From contig NZ_JAERQG010000001.1 in assembly GCF_016734805.1 (NCBI RefSeq), positions 744,001 to 808,000 on the forward strand: 64,000 bases of DNA, read 5' to 3'. Position 1 is the first letter of the stretch. Each line of letters opens with the position of its first letter. This document shows positions 15,289-24,992 of this stretch, piece by piece. This DNA is from Marivirga atlantica (lineage in GTDB: Bacteria > Bacteroidota > Bacteroidia > Cytophagales > Cyclobacteriaceae). The notes beneath the pieces are model-generated. The model was not told where the DNA came from. It saw nothing but the letters and a program-made list of their open reading frames with translations, and did not search any database. A program made the position numbers and the translations under genes.

Positions 15289-15600
15289 ATGATAGAATTA
15301 GAAAACGATAATCTAAAAGAAATAGTAGACAACAACGAAACTGTAATGGTGCAATATGGAGCTACCTGGTGTGGAAATTGCAGAATTACTAAACCAAAAT
15401 TCAAGCGATTGGCAGGTGAAAACGAAAATATAAAGTTTGTTTATGTTGATGCTGAAAAGCAGCCTGATTCACGTGCTTTAGTAGAGGTAAGTAATTTACC
15501 AACTTTTGCAGCTTTTAAGAATGGACAGTTAGTAAACTCTATAGCAGGAAATAAACCAAGTATTATAACAGATTTATTAAATGAGGTTACCAGTAATTAA
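15289..15600 (+). CDS. Thioredoxin-family protein with CGNC active site
   Basis: 103-residue thioredoxin fold. The redox motif is WCGNC rather than the classical WCGPC, which is expected to change redox potential; the cis-proline strand SNLPTFAAFKNGQ is present. No signal peptide, so cytoplasmic. Its last 20 bases overlap the next gene, indicating co-translation. In related bacteria I recall this pair beside a peroxiredoxin gene, which is absent here. Confidence 0.88.
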   Translation: MIELENDNLKEIVDNNETVMVQYGATWCGNCRITKPKFKRLAGENENIKFVYVDAEKQPDSRALVEVSNLPTFAAFKNGQLVNSIAGNKPSIITDLLNEVTSN

Positions 15601-15838
15601 GCACGTTGTTGAGTTTATTGAAAAGAATGATGAAGATTATGTAGTGGAAACTATGGATCTTCTTGAAGACCTTATTGAAGCTAAAGGTATTAAACCTGAA
15701 GAGTTGGATGTAATCGGTGAGTTACTCTCTAATTTTTCAGGAGCTCTGGAAGTTCACAAAGACATAAAAGGAGGAACTTCACAAAAGGATGCGCTCAATA
15801 ATTTTATGAAGCGTGTAATGGGTTCAATAGGCAAATAA
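15581..15838 (+). CDS. Small acidic helical protein, DUF6952-like
   Basis: 85 residues with no transmembrane segment or cysteine. It is predicted largely helical, with acidic N-terminal half (EFIEKNDEDYVVETMDLLEDLIEAKG) and a basic C-terminus (KRVMGSIGK). It starts within the thioredoxin gene and the two are followed by one terminator, so they are an operon. I recall this family accompanying thioredoxin/peroxiredoxin genes in Bacteroidetes (DUF6952), which suggests a redox-linked role, unproven. Confidence 0.75.
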   Translation: MRLPVIKHVVEFIEKNDEDYVVETMDLLEDLIEAKGIKPEELDVIGELLSNFSGALEVHKDIKGGTSQKDALNNFMKRVMGSIGK

Positions 15839-15857
15839 AATAGGAATAGTTATATTT

Positions 15858-15890
15858 AAAGGGCATTTCAGAAATGAAAAGCCCTTTTTT
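15858..15890 (+). terminator. Terminator after the thioredoxin operon
   Basis: AAAGGGC ... GCCCTTT stem with inner ATTTC/GAAAT pairing and a run of six T. Confidence 0.75.
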
Positions 15891-15904
15891 ATTTAATAAC
15901 AGTT

Positions 15905-16783
15905 ATGAGTTGCCTAAAATTTTTCTGCTTGCTTTTCTTATTCAATATGGTGAACCTACGTGCCCAAATTGAAGGAACCCAGTTTAAAAATGCCCTAATT
16001 GAGAAAGAAGCTGAACTCCATTATATTTTTTCAAATGCTCCTGGTTTTTCTGATTTTCAACATGGTAGATTGGTAGGTATCTGTGTGGATATAATGGCTG
16101 ATTTTGAATTCTTTTTGCTGGATAAGTACGGAATCAGAACAAAATCTATATTACATAAAGAATTTGTGGATGATTTTCCAACTTTCCTGATGACAGTGGA
16201 AAATGCCAAATATGGATCTTTTGGTTTGTCAAATGTAACCATGACAAAGAAGCGGGCAACAAGATTCCAATTTAGTCCACCTTTTATCAGGAATTATGCC
16301 GTAATGCTTTCTAACAATAGTATTGCTGAACTTTCTTCCCTAACTAATATTGCTAATGAGTTTTCCGGACTTAAAGCACTGACTGTTAAAGGTTCAACAA
16401 ATGAGGAACAACTGCTAGCCTTAAAAAATGATTTCTATCCTAATTTAGAGATAGATTATGTGCCTAATTTTAATGAAGTTCTTAATAAAGTGAGTGAAGA
16501 TGGGCACTATTTTACCATTATTGATTTTATTTATTTGGTAGAGGCACATAAGAGTAATATGTCAATTAAAGAACATAGGGTTGGGGTACAAAAAGTGGAA
16601 GAATTGGCTTTTATTTTACCAATGGAAACTGATTGGAACATCCCGCTTAACAAGTTTCTTACAACTGAGTATAAAAAGAGCCATTCATACAGAAAAATAA
16701 TTGTAAGGCATTTAGGGCTGGAAGCGCTGCGTTGGCTTGATGAGATGGATGCGGTTGAAGCTATTTTAAAGGCCAATAAATGA
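15905..16783 (+). CDS. Periplasmic solute-binding-like protein (SBP_bac_3 type)
   Basis: 292 residues. Signal peptide 1-20 (FFCLLFLFNMVNLRAQ). The body resembles family 3 extracellular binding proteins: HYIFSNAPGFSDFQHGRLVGICVDIMADFEFFL corresponds to the first lobe, NVTMTKKRATRFQFSPPFIRNYAVML to the typical 'T.eR...v.FS.P' hinge, and TIIDFIYLVE to the second lobe. No transporter genes neighbour it, so it may be a sensor or remnant of a signalling protein. Ligand unknown. Followed directly by a strong hairpin. Confidence 0.72.
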   Translation: MSCLKFFCLLFLFNMVNLRAQIEGTQFKNALIEKEAELHYIFSNAPGFSDFQHGRLVGICVDIMADFEFFLLDKYGIRTKSILHKEFVDDFPTFLMTVENAKYGSFGLSNVTMTKKRATRFQFSPPFIRNYAVMLSNNSIAELSSLTNIANEFSGLKALTVKGSTNEEQLLALKNDFYPNLEIDYVPNFNEVLNKVSEDGHYFTIIDFIYLVEAHKSNMSIKEHRVGVQKVEELAFILPMETDWNIPLNKFLTTEYKKSHSYRKIIVRHLGLEALRWLDEMDAVEAILKANK

Positions 16784-16813
16784 AAAAGCCGCATTTTACT
16801 GCGGCTTCTTACT
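16784..16813. terminator. Hairpin after the binding-protein gene
   Basis: AAGCCGCA / TGCGGCTT, an 8-bp perfect stem flanked by A and T runs, just after the stop codon. The remaining 220 bases before the NDH-2 gene show no gene; TATCTTTA at 17009-17016 is a possible -7 box. Confidence 0.65.
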
Positions 16814-17035
16814 TACCAAAACATCAACCATTCACTATGAATTAAACTATTACTCTTAAAAGCTAATTTGACCTCAATTAGTTCCTCACTATCAAAAAAT
16901 TACGGTCAATTATTATAGTATTTTTCCAATAATAGTTTTTTGACGACCAACGGCTTATTTTCTTCTATGAAACTTCAGGTTTAATGACACATTTGTTAGG
17001 CTACTTTTTATCTTTACTAATAAAGAACAAGTTCA

Positions 17036-18364
17036 ATGGATAAGAAAAACCCACTAAGAGTCCCTAAAACTGAGCACAAGAGAGTTGTTATTATAGGAGG
17101 CGGTTTTGCCGGTATTCAATTGGCAAAAAAACTTGCTAACACAGAAGTTCAGGTGGTCTTATTTGATCGAAATAACTACCATACTTTTCAACCTCTATTA
17201 TATCAGGTGGCTACAGCGGGTCTTGAACCTGATGCCATCGCGGGTCCGCTACGCAAACTTCTGGAAAATTCGAAGAATATCTTTTTTCGAATGGCGACAG
17301 TTAGTGAAATTAAACCCGATATCAATACTGTGTTTACTAATATTGGTAACCTCACTTATGATTATCTGGTGATTGCGTGTGGTTCCAAGACAAACTTCTT
17401 TGGTGATCCTTCTAAATTTGAGGGTGCCTTTCCCTTAAAGCAAATACCACAAGCACTAGATTTAAGAAGTCATATTTTACAAAATTTTGAGGAAGCTGTT
17501 TTAACCTCTGATCAGGAAGATCTTCAAAAACTATTGAATATTGTGATTGTTGGTGGAGGCCCTACAGGAGTTGAATTAGCAGGAGCTTTGGGTGAATTAA
17601 AAAAACACGTTTTACCTAAGGATTACCCTGATGTAGATTTTGACAATATGAATATATATTTGGTCGAAGGGATGGACGGTTTGCTTGGTGGTATGTCTGA
17701 TTTTGCCGATAAGCATGCCCAGAAATATCTCAAAAAGTTCGATGCTAAAGTGAAGCTAAAAACTTTTGTGGAGTCTTTCGATGGAGAATATGTAACTTTT
17801 AAAGGAGGTGAAAAGATTAGAACTAATACGTTGGTTTGGGCAGCAGGAGTAATTGGAAATGTTATTCCAGGTTTACCTGATGATTGTTTGGAAAGAAACA
17901 GATATAAAGTTGATCATTTCAACAAAATAAAGGGCACAGAGAATGTTTTTGCCATTGGAGACATAGCCTACATGGAAACAACAGACTTTCCTAAGGGGCA
18001 TCCCATGTTAGCTCCTGTAGCCATGCAACAAGGTGAATTACTCGCCAATAACCTAAAGCGACTTTCTCAAGATAAAGAGCCTAAACCATTCAAATACACT
18101 GATAAAGGAAGTATGGCTACTGTAGGCAGGAATAAAGCTGTCGTAGATTTACCGAAAGATGTCCATTTTGGAGGTTTCTTTGCATGGTTTGTTTGGATGT
18201 TTGTTCATCTTATTTCTATAGTGGGGTTCAGAAGTAAGTTAGTAATTCTTACCAACTGGATTTGGAATTATTTCACCTATGATCGTGGTACAAGGTTGAT
18301 TATTAGGCCGTTTAAACCATCTCAGTTTGGCAAACTCAATAAACAAGAGCAACCAATAAAGTGA
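17036..18364 (+). CDS. Type II NADH dehydrogenase (NDH-2)
   Basis: 442-residue FAD flavoprotein that oxidises NADH and reduces quinone without pumping protons. FAD-binding VVIIGGGFAGIQLAKKL lies at residues 16-33, NADH-binding IVIVGGGPTGVELAGALGEL at about 177-197, the second FAD motif NVFAIGDIAYM at about 302-312 and the quinone-site AMQQGELLANNL thereafter. The hydrophobic C-terminal segment FFAWFVWMFVHLISIVGF is the membrane anchor region of the family. It stands alone on the plus strand. Confidence 0.9.
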   Translation: MDKKNPLRVPKTEHKRVVIIGGGFAGIQLAKKLANTEVQVVLFDRNNYHTFQPLLYQVATAGLEPDAIAGPLRKLLENSKNIFFRMATVSEIKPDINTVFTNIGNLTYDYLVIACGSKTNFFGDPSKFEGAFPLKQIPQALDLRSHILQNFEEAVLTSDQEDLQKLLNIVIVGGGPTGVELAGALGELKKHVLPKDYPDVDFDNMNIYLVEGMDGLLGGMSDFADKHAQKYLKKFDAKVKLKTFVESFDGEYVTFKGGEKIRTNTLVWAAGVIGNVIPGLPDDCLERNRYKVDHFNKIKGTENVFAIGDIAYMETTDFPKGHPMLAPVAMQQGELLANNLKRLSQDKEPKPFKYTDKGSMATVGRNKAVVDLPKDVHFGGFFAWFVWMFVHLISIVGFRSKLVILTNWIWNYFTYDRGTRLIIRPFKPSQFGKLNKQEQPIK

Positions 18365-18437
18365 TTTTGATGGGCGGTTTTTCAATCAAGCAAAAAGGTA
18401 CTACTTTTCAAGTCTGAACAAGTAGTACCTACACCTA

Positions 18438-19472
18438 ATGAATAAAAAACGCTTATATTGGATTCTGCAACTTTCAGGCTGGACAGCCTACGGATTGCTT
18501 AATATTTATATAGCATATCTTTCCAATAATTTTACAGAACAACAAGCGGTAGGTCAGCTCATATTTATACCTATTTACATTGGGTTAACACATCTTTACA
18601 GAAACTACATCATACAAAAAGGGTGGTTAAAGCAGTTGATCCCCCAATTAATTTTCAAAGTAATTATTGCCTGCTTGGTACTAAGCGCGATTGACCACCT
18701 TTTTTTATTAATCGTGTCAACGCTTTTAGGCTCTTTAGAACCAGAGTATGATTTAAACTCTGTCGTCATTTTTATGAGCATTCTGGCCAACCTCATTCTT
18801 TATTTTTTATGGTCAATGGGCTACTTTATGTATTACTATGTTGAGAATTATAACAGGTCATTGAAGTTTAATGCCATAATGAATGAGGCAGAATTGAATA
18901 ACCTTAAGTCTCAGTTGAATCCGCATTTTATCTTTAACGCGCTTAATAGCGTTAGGGCCTTGGTTGATGAAGATCCTGCCAAGTCGAAAAAAGCGATAAC
19001 ACAGCTCTCTAATATTTTAAGGAACTCGCTGATTTTAGATAGAAAACGAGTAGTGAGCTTTTCAGATGAACTTAATACAGTAGTTGATTTCTTGGCGTTG
19101 GAAAAGATTCGTTATGAAGAAAGGCTTACTACTATTTATGAAATTCATCCTGATTCGAATAAGTTTTTAGTACCACCCTTAATGATTCAAACACTTGTAG
19201 AAAATGGCATTAAACATGGCATTGCAAAGCTTACAAAAGGTGGAGAGATTACTATTAAAACTGATGTGGAAAATGATATATTAACAATTTCTATTAGAAA
19301 CTCAGGCCGATACTTACCACCTTCTAAGAGAAAGGAGACTACAGGCTTTGGAATAGAAAATACCAAACAAAGACTTAAATTGATTTATGATAATAGAGCT
19401 TCTTTCAGTATAAAAAATGAGTTGGACGGACTTGTTTTAACTACAGTTAAAATACCGGACAGTACTTTGTAG
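18438..19472 (+). CDS. LytS/YehU-type sensor histidine kinase
   Basis: 344 residues. Four hydrophobic segments (about 10-28, 40-58, 70-100, 108-134) are followed by the His_kinase domain with the phospho-acceptor in QLNPHFIFNALNS (His163) and a HATPase domain with VENGIKHG and TGFGIENTKQRL. This is the usual partner of a LytTR response regulator, encoded 35 bases downstream. Signal unknown. Confidence 0.9.
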   Translation: MNKKRLYWILQLSGWTAYGLLNIYIAYLSNNFTEQQAVGQLIFIPIYIGLTHLYRNYIIQKGWLKQLIPQLIFKVIIACLVLSAIDHLFLLIVSTLLGSLEPEYDLNSVVIFMSILANLILYFLWSMGYFMYYYVENYNRSLKFNAIMNEAELNNLKSQLNPHFIFNALNSVRALVDEDPAKSKKAITQLSNILRNSLILDRKRVVSFSDELNTVVDFLALEKIRYEERLTTIYEIHPDSNKFLVPPLMIQTLVENGIKHGIAKLTKGGEITIKTDVENDILTISIRNSGRYLPPSKRKETTGFGIENTKQRLKLIYDNRASFSIKNELDGLVLTTVKIPDSTL

Positions 19473-19507
19473 AAGCTATCTGTTTACAGAAATAAAAAAT
19501 TACAGAC

Positions 19508-20230
19508 ATGAAAGCAATTATTGTTGATGATGAAAGATTAGCCAGAAAGGAATTGAATAACCTTTTGCAAGAGTTTAAAGATATTGAAGTAATAGGCGAA
19601 GCTGTTAATGTAGACGAAGCGGAGCAGCTTATTAACAAATTACATCCTGATTTAATATTTCTGGATATTCAAATGCCAGGTAAAACAGGCTTTGAGTTAT
19701 TAGAGTCTTTAGAGAAAACCCCTCAGGTAATTTTTACTACGGCTTATGACGAATATGCATTGAAGGCATTTGAATATAACGCTTTGGATTATGTGCTTAA
19801 ACCAATAGAACCAAAACGGTTAACAGATGCCGTTGAAAAGGTGAGAGGACAACTAGCTAAATTGACACCTACGGAGGAGAAATCAACAACTAAACTGACA
19901 ACCAACGACCAGGTTTTTGTGAAGGATGGTGATAATTGCTGGTTTGTAAAGCTAAAGGATGTGAGGTTATTTGAATCTGATGGTAATTACATAAAGGTTT
20001 ATTTTGATAAGTATAAACCTATGATTCACAAATCTCTAAATGCCTTAGACGAGAAGCTTGACAACAAATCTTTCTTCAGAGTTTCTAGAAAGCATATTAT
20101 CAACCTTGAATGGGTTGATGAAATTGAAACCTGGTTTAATGGAGGATTGATGGTTAAGCTAAAGGGAGGTGAAAAGGTTGAAGTAAGCAGAAGGCAGGCT
20201 ACTAAATTTAAAGACTTGATGAGCCTTTAG
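19508..20230 (+). CDS. LytTR-family response regulator
   Basis: 240 residues. Receiver domain (1-120) with acidic pocket DDE, phospho-acceptor Asp53 in FLDIQMPG and the conserved Lys in YVLKPIEP; LytTR DNA-binding domain (about 140-240) with FESDGNYIKVYF and FFRVSRKHIINL. It pairs with the preceding LytS-type kinase. Its stop codon overlaps the convergent hemW stop by 4 bases, with no terminator between them. Confidence 0.93.
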   Translation: MKAIIVDDERLARKELNNLLQEFKDIEVIGEAVNVDEAEQLINKLHPDLIFLDIQMPGKTGFELLESLEKTPQVIFTTAYDEYALKAFEYNALDYVLKPIEPKRLTDAVEKVRGQLAKLTPTEEKSTTKLTTNDQVFVKDGDNCWFVKLKDVRLFESDGNYIKVYFDKYKPMIHKSLNALDEKLDNKSFFRVSRKHIINLEWVDEIETWFNGGLMVKLKGGEKVEVSRRQATKFKDLMSL

Positions 20231-21357
20231 TCAACAATAAATAAATCGGCTGCTAGTTTATCAGCTAGCAGCATTCCTTTTAAAGTTAGTGTTATTCCGT
20301 TTTCATTTCTGAGGCACAACTTTTCTGCTTCCCAACTCTCAATAATAGAATTGTTTTCACCAAAAAAATTGTAATTGAAACGACTTAAAAGAATGTTGGT
20401 GTCAATACCTTCTGCAGTTCTCAAAGAAGTCATCAGATATTCGTTGATTCTGTCATTCTTCGTTAGTAAATCTTCTTGTAATGGCAGCCTACCCTGCTGA
20501 ATGGATTGAATATATTTAGGATTATTACTTATGTTGAACTGTCTATTACTTCCGTTAAAAGAGTGAGCTCCAGGGCCTATGCCTAAATACTTCACTCCTC
20601 TCCAATAGTTGTTATTATGAAACGATTCATAGCCTGGAAGGCAATAATTGGATACTTCATAATGTCTGTAGCCTGCTTTAGATAGTGTCTCGTCAATTAT
20701 TAAAAATTGATTAGCAGCTAATTCTTCATCAACCTCTTTTAATGTACCTTTCTCGAGCTTATGGCCGAAAACAGTTTTAGGTTCTATAGTTAAACAATAG
20801 GCTGAAATATGATTGGGTTCAAAAGCTATCAGCTGCTTGATGTCGTTTAATAACTGCTGATTTGAACCTGTAGGTATTCCATAAATTAAATCTGCACTAT
20901 AGTTTGAAATATCTGACTCCTTGATCCAGTTAAGGCAATTCATGGCTTCTTGTGCATCATGAGCTCTGTTCATCCATTTTAATATGTGTGGATCAAAACT
21001 TTGAACTCCTACGCTTAACCTGTTGATACCGGCATTATAAAATGCTTTCAGTTTTAAAGGAGTGATGTCATCAGGATTGGCTTCAAGAGTTGTTTCAGCA
21101 TGATCGGATAGATTAAAATGCTCACTAATAGTGATCATTATTTTAGTTAATTCGGCCTCATTTAATAAAGAAGGTGTTCCCCCGCCAAAGTAGATAGATT
21201 CTATTATTTCTGACTGTAAATAATCTTTTCGGAGCCTTAATTCTTTGCAGATAGCGTTTACCATTTCATCTTTTAATCTCATATTAGTTGAGAAATGGAA
21301 ATCACAATAGTGACAGGCTTGCTTACAAAATGGAATATGAATGTAAATACCGCTCAT
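20227..21357 (-). CDS. hemW: HemW-like radical SAM protein
   Basis: 376-residue radical SAM protein of the HemN-like group now known as HemW, a haem chaperone. The 4Fe-4S motif is C11KQACHYC18 in YIHIPFCKQACHYCDFHF, followed by IYFGGGTPS; HemW C-terminal domain motifs include NNYWRG and LGIGPGAHSF. The cluster Cys-x3-Cys-x2-Cys spacing and the length near 380 fit HemW rather than oxygen-independent coproporphyrinogen oxidase. Its start meets the start region of the divergent barrel gene with essentially no intergenic DNA. Confidence 0.88.
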   Translation of the reverse strand: MSGIYIHIPFCKQACHYCDFHFSTNMRLKDEMVNAICKELRLRKDYLQSEIIESIYFGGGTPSLLNEAELTKIMITISEHFNLSDHAETTLEANPDDITPLKLKAFYNAGINRLSVGVQSFDPHILKWMNRAHDAQEAMNCLNWIKESDISNYSADLIYGIPTGSNQQLLNDIKQLIAFEPNHISAYCLTIEPKTVFGHKLEKGTLKEVDEELAANQFLIIDETLSKAGYRHYEVSNYCLPGYESFHNNNYWRGVKYLGIGPGAHSFNGSNRQFNISNNPKYIQSIQQGRLPLQEDLLTKNDRINEYLMTSLRTAEGIDTNILLSRFNYNFFGENNSIIESWEAEKLCLRNENGITLTLKGMLLADKLAADLFIVD

Positions 21358-22983
21358 TTGAGAGCAAAGGTAGTTTATATTTTTATCCTTATGCTCACTA
21401 AGGTACTTACTATTTCAAGTGCGCAAGTATCAGAAGAATCAAAGAGTTTAGTTCTTCCCGCTAATCACCAGTTTGTTATTGATTCTTTAAAATCAAGAGG
21501 ATTTTTAGAAGCAAGATATGGGGAAATTGATGGTGTTCCTTCAGTGATTAAAGGGCCAACTTACTATTGGAATGAGGTGTCTTTAAAATTTGATAAAGAA
21601 CCAGTTGTTAGAAAAGGCCTTATCAATGTTGAAGGCGAAATAGCAGATCAAATTCTTTTAAAAGATATTACAAAGGGCATTCTTAAAAAATATGCCTATA
21701 ACCAGGGTTATCCATTTGCCGAAGCAGTTTTAGATATTGATAAAATTAATGGCTACACGGTAGATGCAACTGTACATATTAAATTAAGAAACTTAATCCT
21801 TTATGACTCAATTGAAGCCAATAATGATTTAATAAAAACTAAATACCTACAGAACTATCTTGACCTGCACTACCATGGAAGGTGGTCAATGCAAGAATTT
21901 AATGGTATTCAAGATAAAATCAGTCAAATTGAGTTTCTTGCTTTGTCAGAAGTCCCAAGAGTTAATTTCAGCAATGGAAAGGCACAAATTAATCTTGACA
22001 TCAATAAAGTTCCTTCTAATCGGTTTGATGCTATTATTGGAGTTATTCCAGTAGACAACAGAACATTAATAACAGGTCAGGCTGATTTTGCGCTAACAAA
22101 TCTCTTCAGGTCCGCTATCAAATGGCAATTAAACTGGCAAAAATATGATGAGCAGTCGCAATTTCTTAATACTTCAATAGCACAGTTTAGAAGCTTTTCT
22201 TCTCCTTTAGGATTTGAGACACATTTCAACTTACTCAAAGAGGATTCTACTTTTCTGAATCTTAGTTATGATATACTCCTAAATTATCCACTTAAATATA
22301 ATCTTTTCGTAAAGGCAGGCTATGCCCGTCAAAATAGTAGCGTAACTTTCTCGCTGAATGATTTAAATGAGCTGCCTACTACTCCATTAAGAAGTAGTCA
22401 AACTAACAGCTTAGTTCTGGGTATTACCTATAAAACACCTCTGGCAGCACCAAAACTAAAAAGTAATCATTATGCCGGGGCGGATATTTCCATAGGATCA
22501 AAAAATATAATAAACTATGAAAACCTTCCAGAGTCATGGCGCAATGTTCCTAAAAGAACCTCAAATATAAAGGTTGGATTAAAAGCAGGCTTTCAGCAGA
22601 AATTAGGTAAACGCTTTGTTATTGAAGAAACTTTCAGTTCTGAGACAATTATCAATGAGGCACTTGCAACTAATGATTATTTGCGTTTAGGCGGATTGCA
22701 AGATTTGAGAGGTTTTAACCAAAACTTTTTTTTCACGCAGCATTATAGCCTCCTGAATCTGAACTATAGATATTTTCTTAATAATAAGTCGAGTGCTTTT
22801 GGTCTTACAGATTTTGCCTACCTTAACAAAGACGATCGTTTTGTTTACAGTTTTGGCCTAGGGGTCGATGCCAGAACCAATAGCGGATGGTTTAGGTTGA
22901 TTTATGCGCTTGGCATAGAAAGTGGACAAAAAGCAAATATTTCATCTGCAAAAGTGCATTTTGGTTATATAGCCTTATTTTAG
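21337..22983 (+). CDS. Omp85/TamA-like outer-membrane protein
   Basis: About 549 residues. A hydrophobic segment (VVYIFILMLTKVLTISSAQ) acts as signal peptide. Residues about 40-235 hold POTRA-like modules (FVIDSLKSRGFLEARYGE; ILKKYAYNQGYPFAEAVLDI), and the remainder is a barrel ending in aromatic residues (HFGYIALF). That is the plan of BamA/TamA family proteins but shorter, and the family is common in Bacteroidetes. The start is uncertain: ATG 21337 and TTG 21358 both give a signal peptide, and the first overlaps the divergent hemW start by 21 bases. Confidence 0.78.
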   Translation: MNVNTAHLRAKVVYIFILMLTKVLTISSAQVSEESKSLVLPANHQFVIDSLKSRGFLEARYGEIDGVPSVIKGPTYYWNEVSLKFDKEPVVRKGLINVEGEIADQILLKDITKGILKKYAYNQGYPFAEAVLDIDKINGYTVDATVHIKLRNLILYDSIEANNDLIKTKYLQNYLDLHYHGRWSMQEFNGIQDKISQIEFLALSEVPRVNFSNGKAQINLDINKVPSNRFDAIIGVIPVDNRTLITGQADFALTNLFRSAIKWQLNWQKYDEQSQFLNTSIAQFRSFSSPLGFETHFNLLKEDSTFLNLSYDILLNYPLKYNLFVKAGYARQNSSVTFSLNDLNELPTTPLRSSQTNSLVLGITYKTPLAAPKLKSNHYAGADISIGSKNIINYENLPESWRNVPKRTSNIKVGLKAGFQQKLGKRFVIEETFSSETIINEALATNDYLRLGGLQDLRGFNQNFFFTQHYSLLNLNYRYFLNNKSSAFGLTDFAYLNKDDRFVYSFGLGVDARTNSGWFRLIYALGIESGQKANISSAKVHFGYIALF

Positions 22984-22999
22984 CCGAAAATTCTATTTC

Positions 23000-24073
23000 T
23001 TGAGAAAATTACTATCACTTATCATAATTCTTTCAGTATTTGCTCTAGCAAATACAAACGCCCAAAGTGTTGATACCCTGTTGATCGAGCTCGATAAGTA
23101 TGAGCTTATATCAGCCGATGAAGGTAATGAAGACTTCATTTTTCGATTACCAGTTGATAGTTTTCCTCAAAATTTTGATGCTGTTAAGCTAAAGAGCACG
23201 AAGCTATTTTATGTGTTCTTTCATGATAGTATCTATGGACATTCAAATGAAGACAACGAATTACTAGTCTATATACCGAATCATAAAAAAAGTAGATTAT
23301 CTGACATGAGAATTCACAGCCAGAATGCTCAACAGAAGGTATTTGTATCAACTCTAAAAAAAGCAATGCCAAAAGAAAGTCAGTTGAAAATTGAGATTCA
23401 GAAGAATAATGGAGCCAATAGCTCTTTTAAAGATGTTTTTATTGTTCTTTTGCTGGTCATAATTACGCTACTGACCATATTCCGGATAAGCTATCCTAAA
23501 AGGTTCAATGAAGTGTTTTCTGTCAGACGGAATTTTTCACTAAGACCCATAGAAAGTGATAACTCCAGGCTAAGATTGTTCGATGAAGATGGTTTGTTTG
23601 CGGCAGCCGTTTACATCATAATTTTATCATTCTTATTGCTTATTCTTTTCAACTATGAAGAGATTATTATAAGTAAGGCTGATAGATCACAGATTTTCAT
23701 AACTTTTCTTAAAACAGTACTGATTTTTTCCACGGTTCTTTTTACCAAGGTGGTAGTGGTTAGTTTAAACTCACGTTTGTTCCGGATCAATAAAATCAAC
23801 GCCTATTACATTAAAGAAATATTGAATTTAGGTCTCCTTTTTGGAATCATTCTGTTCTTATTTCTGGCTGTAATTTTTCTTTCAGGAGAATATCTTCCTT
23901 ACTGGAGCATCCTGGTTGTTAAAAATGGCATTATTGTTTTTTATCTGGCAAGGGTCTTTTTACTTTATTTTAAAATATTAAAACTGAGCGGTTTTACTTA
24001 TCTATATTTATTTTCTTACTTTTGCACCACAGAAATATTACCTCTTATTATAGGGCTCAAATATTTCTATTGA
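23000..24073 (+). CDS. DUF4271-like integral membrane protein
   Basis: 357 residues, TTG start. Signal-like N-terminus (LLSLIIILSVFALANTNAQ), a periplasmic region of about 120 residues, then hydrophobic segments around 147-163, 200-220, 230-255, 270-295, 303-325 and 335-355. This matches what I recall of the DUF4271 family, which sits beside hemD in many Bacteroidetes, as it does here (27 bases upstream). Function unknown; no enzymatic motif is visible. Confidence 0.72.
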   Translation: MRKLLSLIIILSVFALANTNAQSVDTLLIELDKYELISADEGNEDFIFRLPVDSFPQNFDAVKLKSTKLFYVFFHDSIYGHSNEDNELLVYIPNHKKSRLSDMRIHSQNAQQKVFVSTLKKAMPKESQLKIEIQKNNGANSSFKDVFIVLLLVIITLLTIFRISYPKRFNEVFSVRRNFSLRPIESDNSRLRLFDEDGLFAAAVYIIILSFLLLILFNYEEIIISKADRSQIFITFLKTVLIFSTVLFTKVVVVSLNSRLFRINKINAYYIKEILNLGLLFGIILFLFLAVIFLSGEYLPYWSILVVKNGIIVFYLARVFLLYFKILKLSGFTYLYLFSYFCTTEILPLIIGLKYFY

Positions 24074-24099
24074 TTCATCAATTTTGTAGAAGATAATTT

Positions 24100-24879
24100 A
24101 TGTCAACAGCAACTAAGGATCGTTTTTTCCCAGTAAAAAGTATTTTAGTTTCACAGCCTGAGCCAAAGGATATCACCAATTCACCTTATCATAAACTGGC
24201 CGATAAATACAATATTAAGATTGATTTTCGCCAATTCATTAAGGTAGATCCTATAGATGCTAAGGAGTTTAGGAAGCAAAAGATTGACATTCTAAAGCAT
24301 ACAGCTGTTATTTTTACTAGTAGAAATGCGGTTGATCATTTCTTTAGAATCTGTAAGGCAAGCAAAATTGAGATGCCACCAGAAATGAAATATTTCTGTA
24401 TTTCTGAGCAAACAGCAAACTATTTACAAAAGTATATTGTAGTAAGAAAGCGTAAAGTTTTTGTTGGTGAAAGAACCGCTCAGGATATTCTTGACGTAAT
24501 TAAAAAGCATAAGAATGAGAAGTACTTGTTCCCGTGCTCAAATATCCGTAAAGACGATATTCCGTCATTCATGAATGATAACGGGTATAACTTTACAGAG
24601 GCAATTATATATAAAACAGTAGCTGCTGATCTTTCAGACTTAGATGATGTTCTGTACGATGTAATTGCTTTTTTTAGTCCGTCAGGTATTAATTCATTGT
24701 TCGTTAACTTTCCGGAATTTAAGCAGAACAAAACGAGAATAGCTGTGTTCGGTCCTACTACAGCTAAAGCTGCGGTAGATGCGGGCTTAATTTTAGATAT
24801 AGAGGCGCCATTGCCAAATGCACCATCTATGACTGGCGCATTGGAACTTTATATTAAAAAAGCTAACGGTCTTAAGTGA
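24100..24879 (+). CDS. hemD: Uroporphyrinogen-III synthase
   Basis: 259 residues of the HemD family, which cyclises hydroxymethylbilane in haem synthesis. The sequence shows the two-lobed pattern: VDHFFRICKASKIEMPPEMKYFCISEQTANYLQKY in lobe one and FFSPSGINSLFVNF ... RIAVFGPTTAKAAVDAGL in lobe two, the second being the recognisable C-terminal HemD motif. The family is poorly conserved, so this rests on those segments and context. Immediately downstream lies the T9SS cluster. Confidence 0.82.
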   Translation: MSTATKDRFFPVKSILVSQPEPKDITNSPYHKLADKYNIKIDFRQFIKVDPIDAKEFRKQKIDILKHTAVIFTSRNAVDHFFRICKASKIEMPPEMKYFCISEQTANYLQKYIVVRKRKVFVGERTAQDILDVIKKHKNEKYLFPCSNIRKDDIPSFMNDNGYNFTEAIIYKTVAADLSDLDDVLYDVIAFFSPSGINSLFVNFPEFKQNKTRIAVFGPTTAKAAVDAGLILDIEAPLPNAPSMTGALELYIKKANGLK

Positions 24880-24941
24880 TTGATTTATAGAGCGTAATGT
24901 GCTTTATATTTTACAATTACTTTAATTAACTTACATAAGGT

Positions 24942-24971
24942 ATTGACAGAAAGTTATTTTTACTATATTTA
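24942..24971 (+). promoter_or_regulatory. Promoter upstream of porP
   Basis: TTG (24943-24945), 18 bases, TATATTTA (24964-24971), one base from the TAnnTTTG consensus, 22 bases before the porP-like ATG. It would drive the T9SS genes. Confidence 0.45.
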
Positions 24972-24992
24972 GCTTTCCAAAGTAATTAGGGT

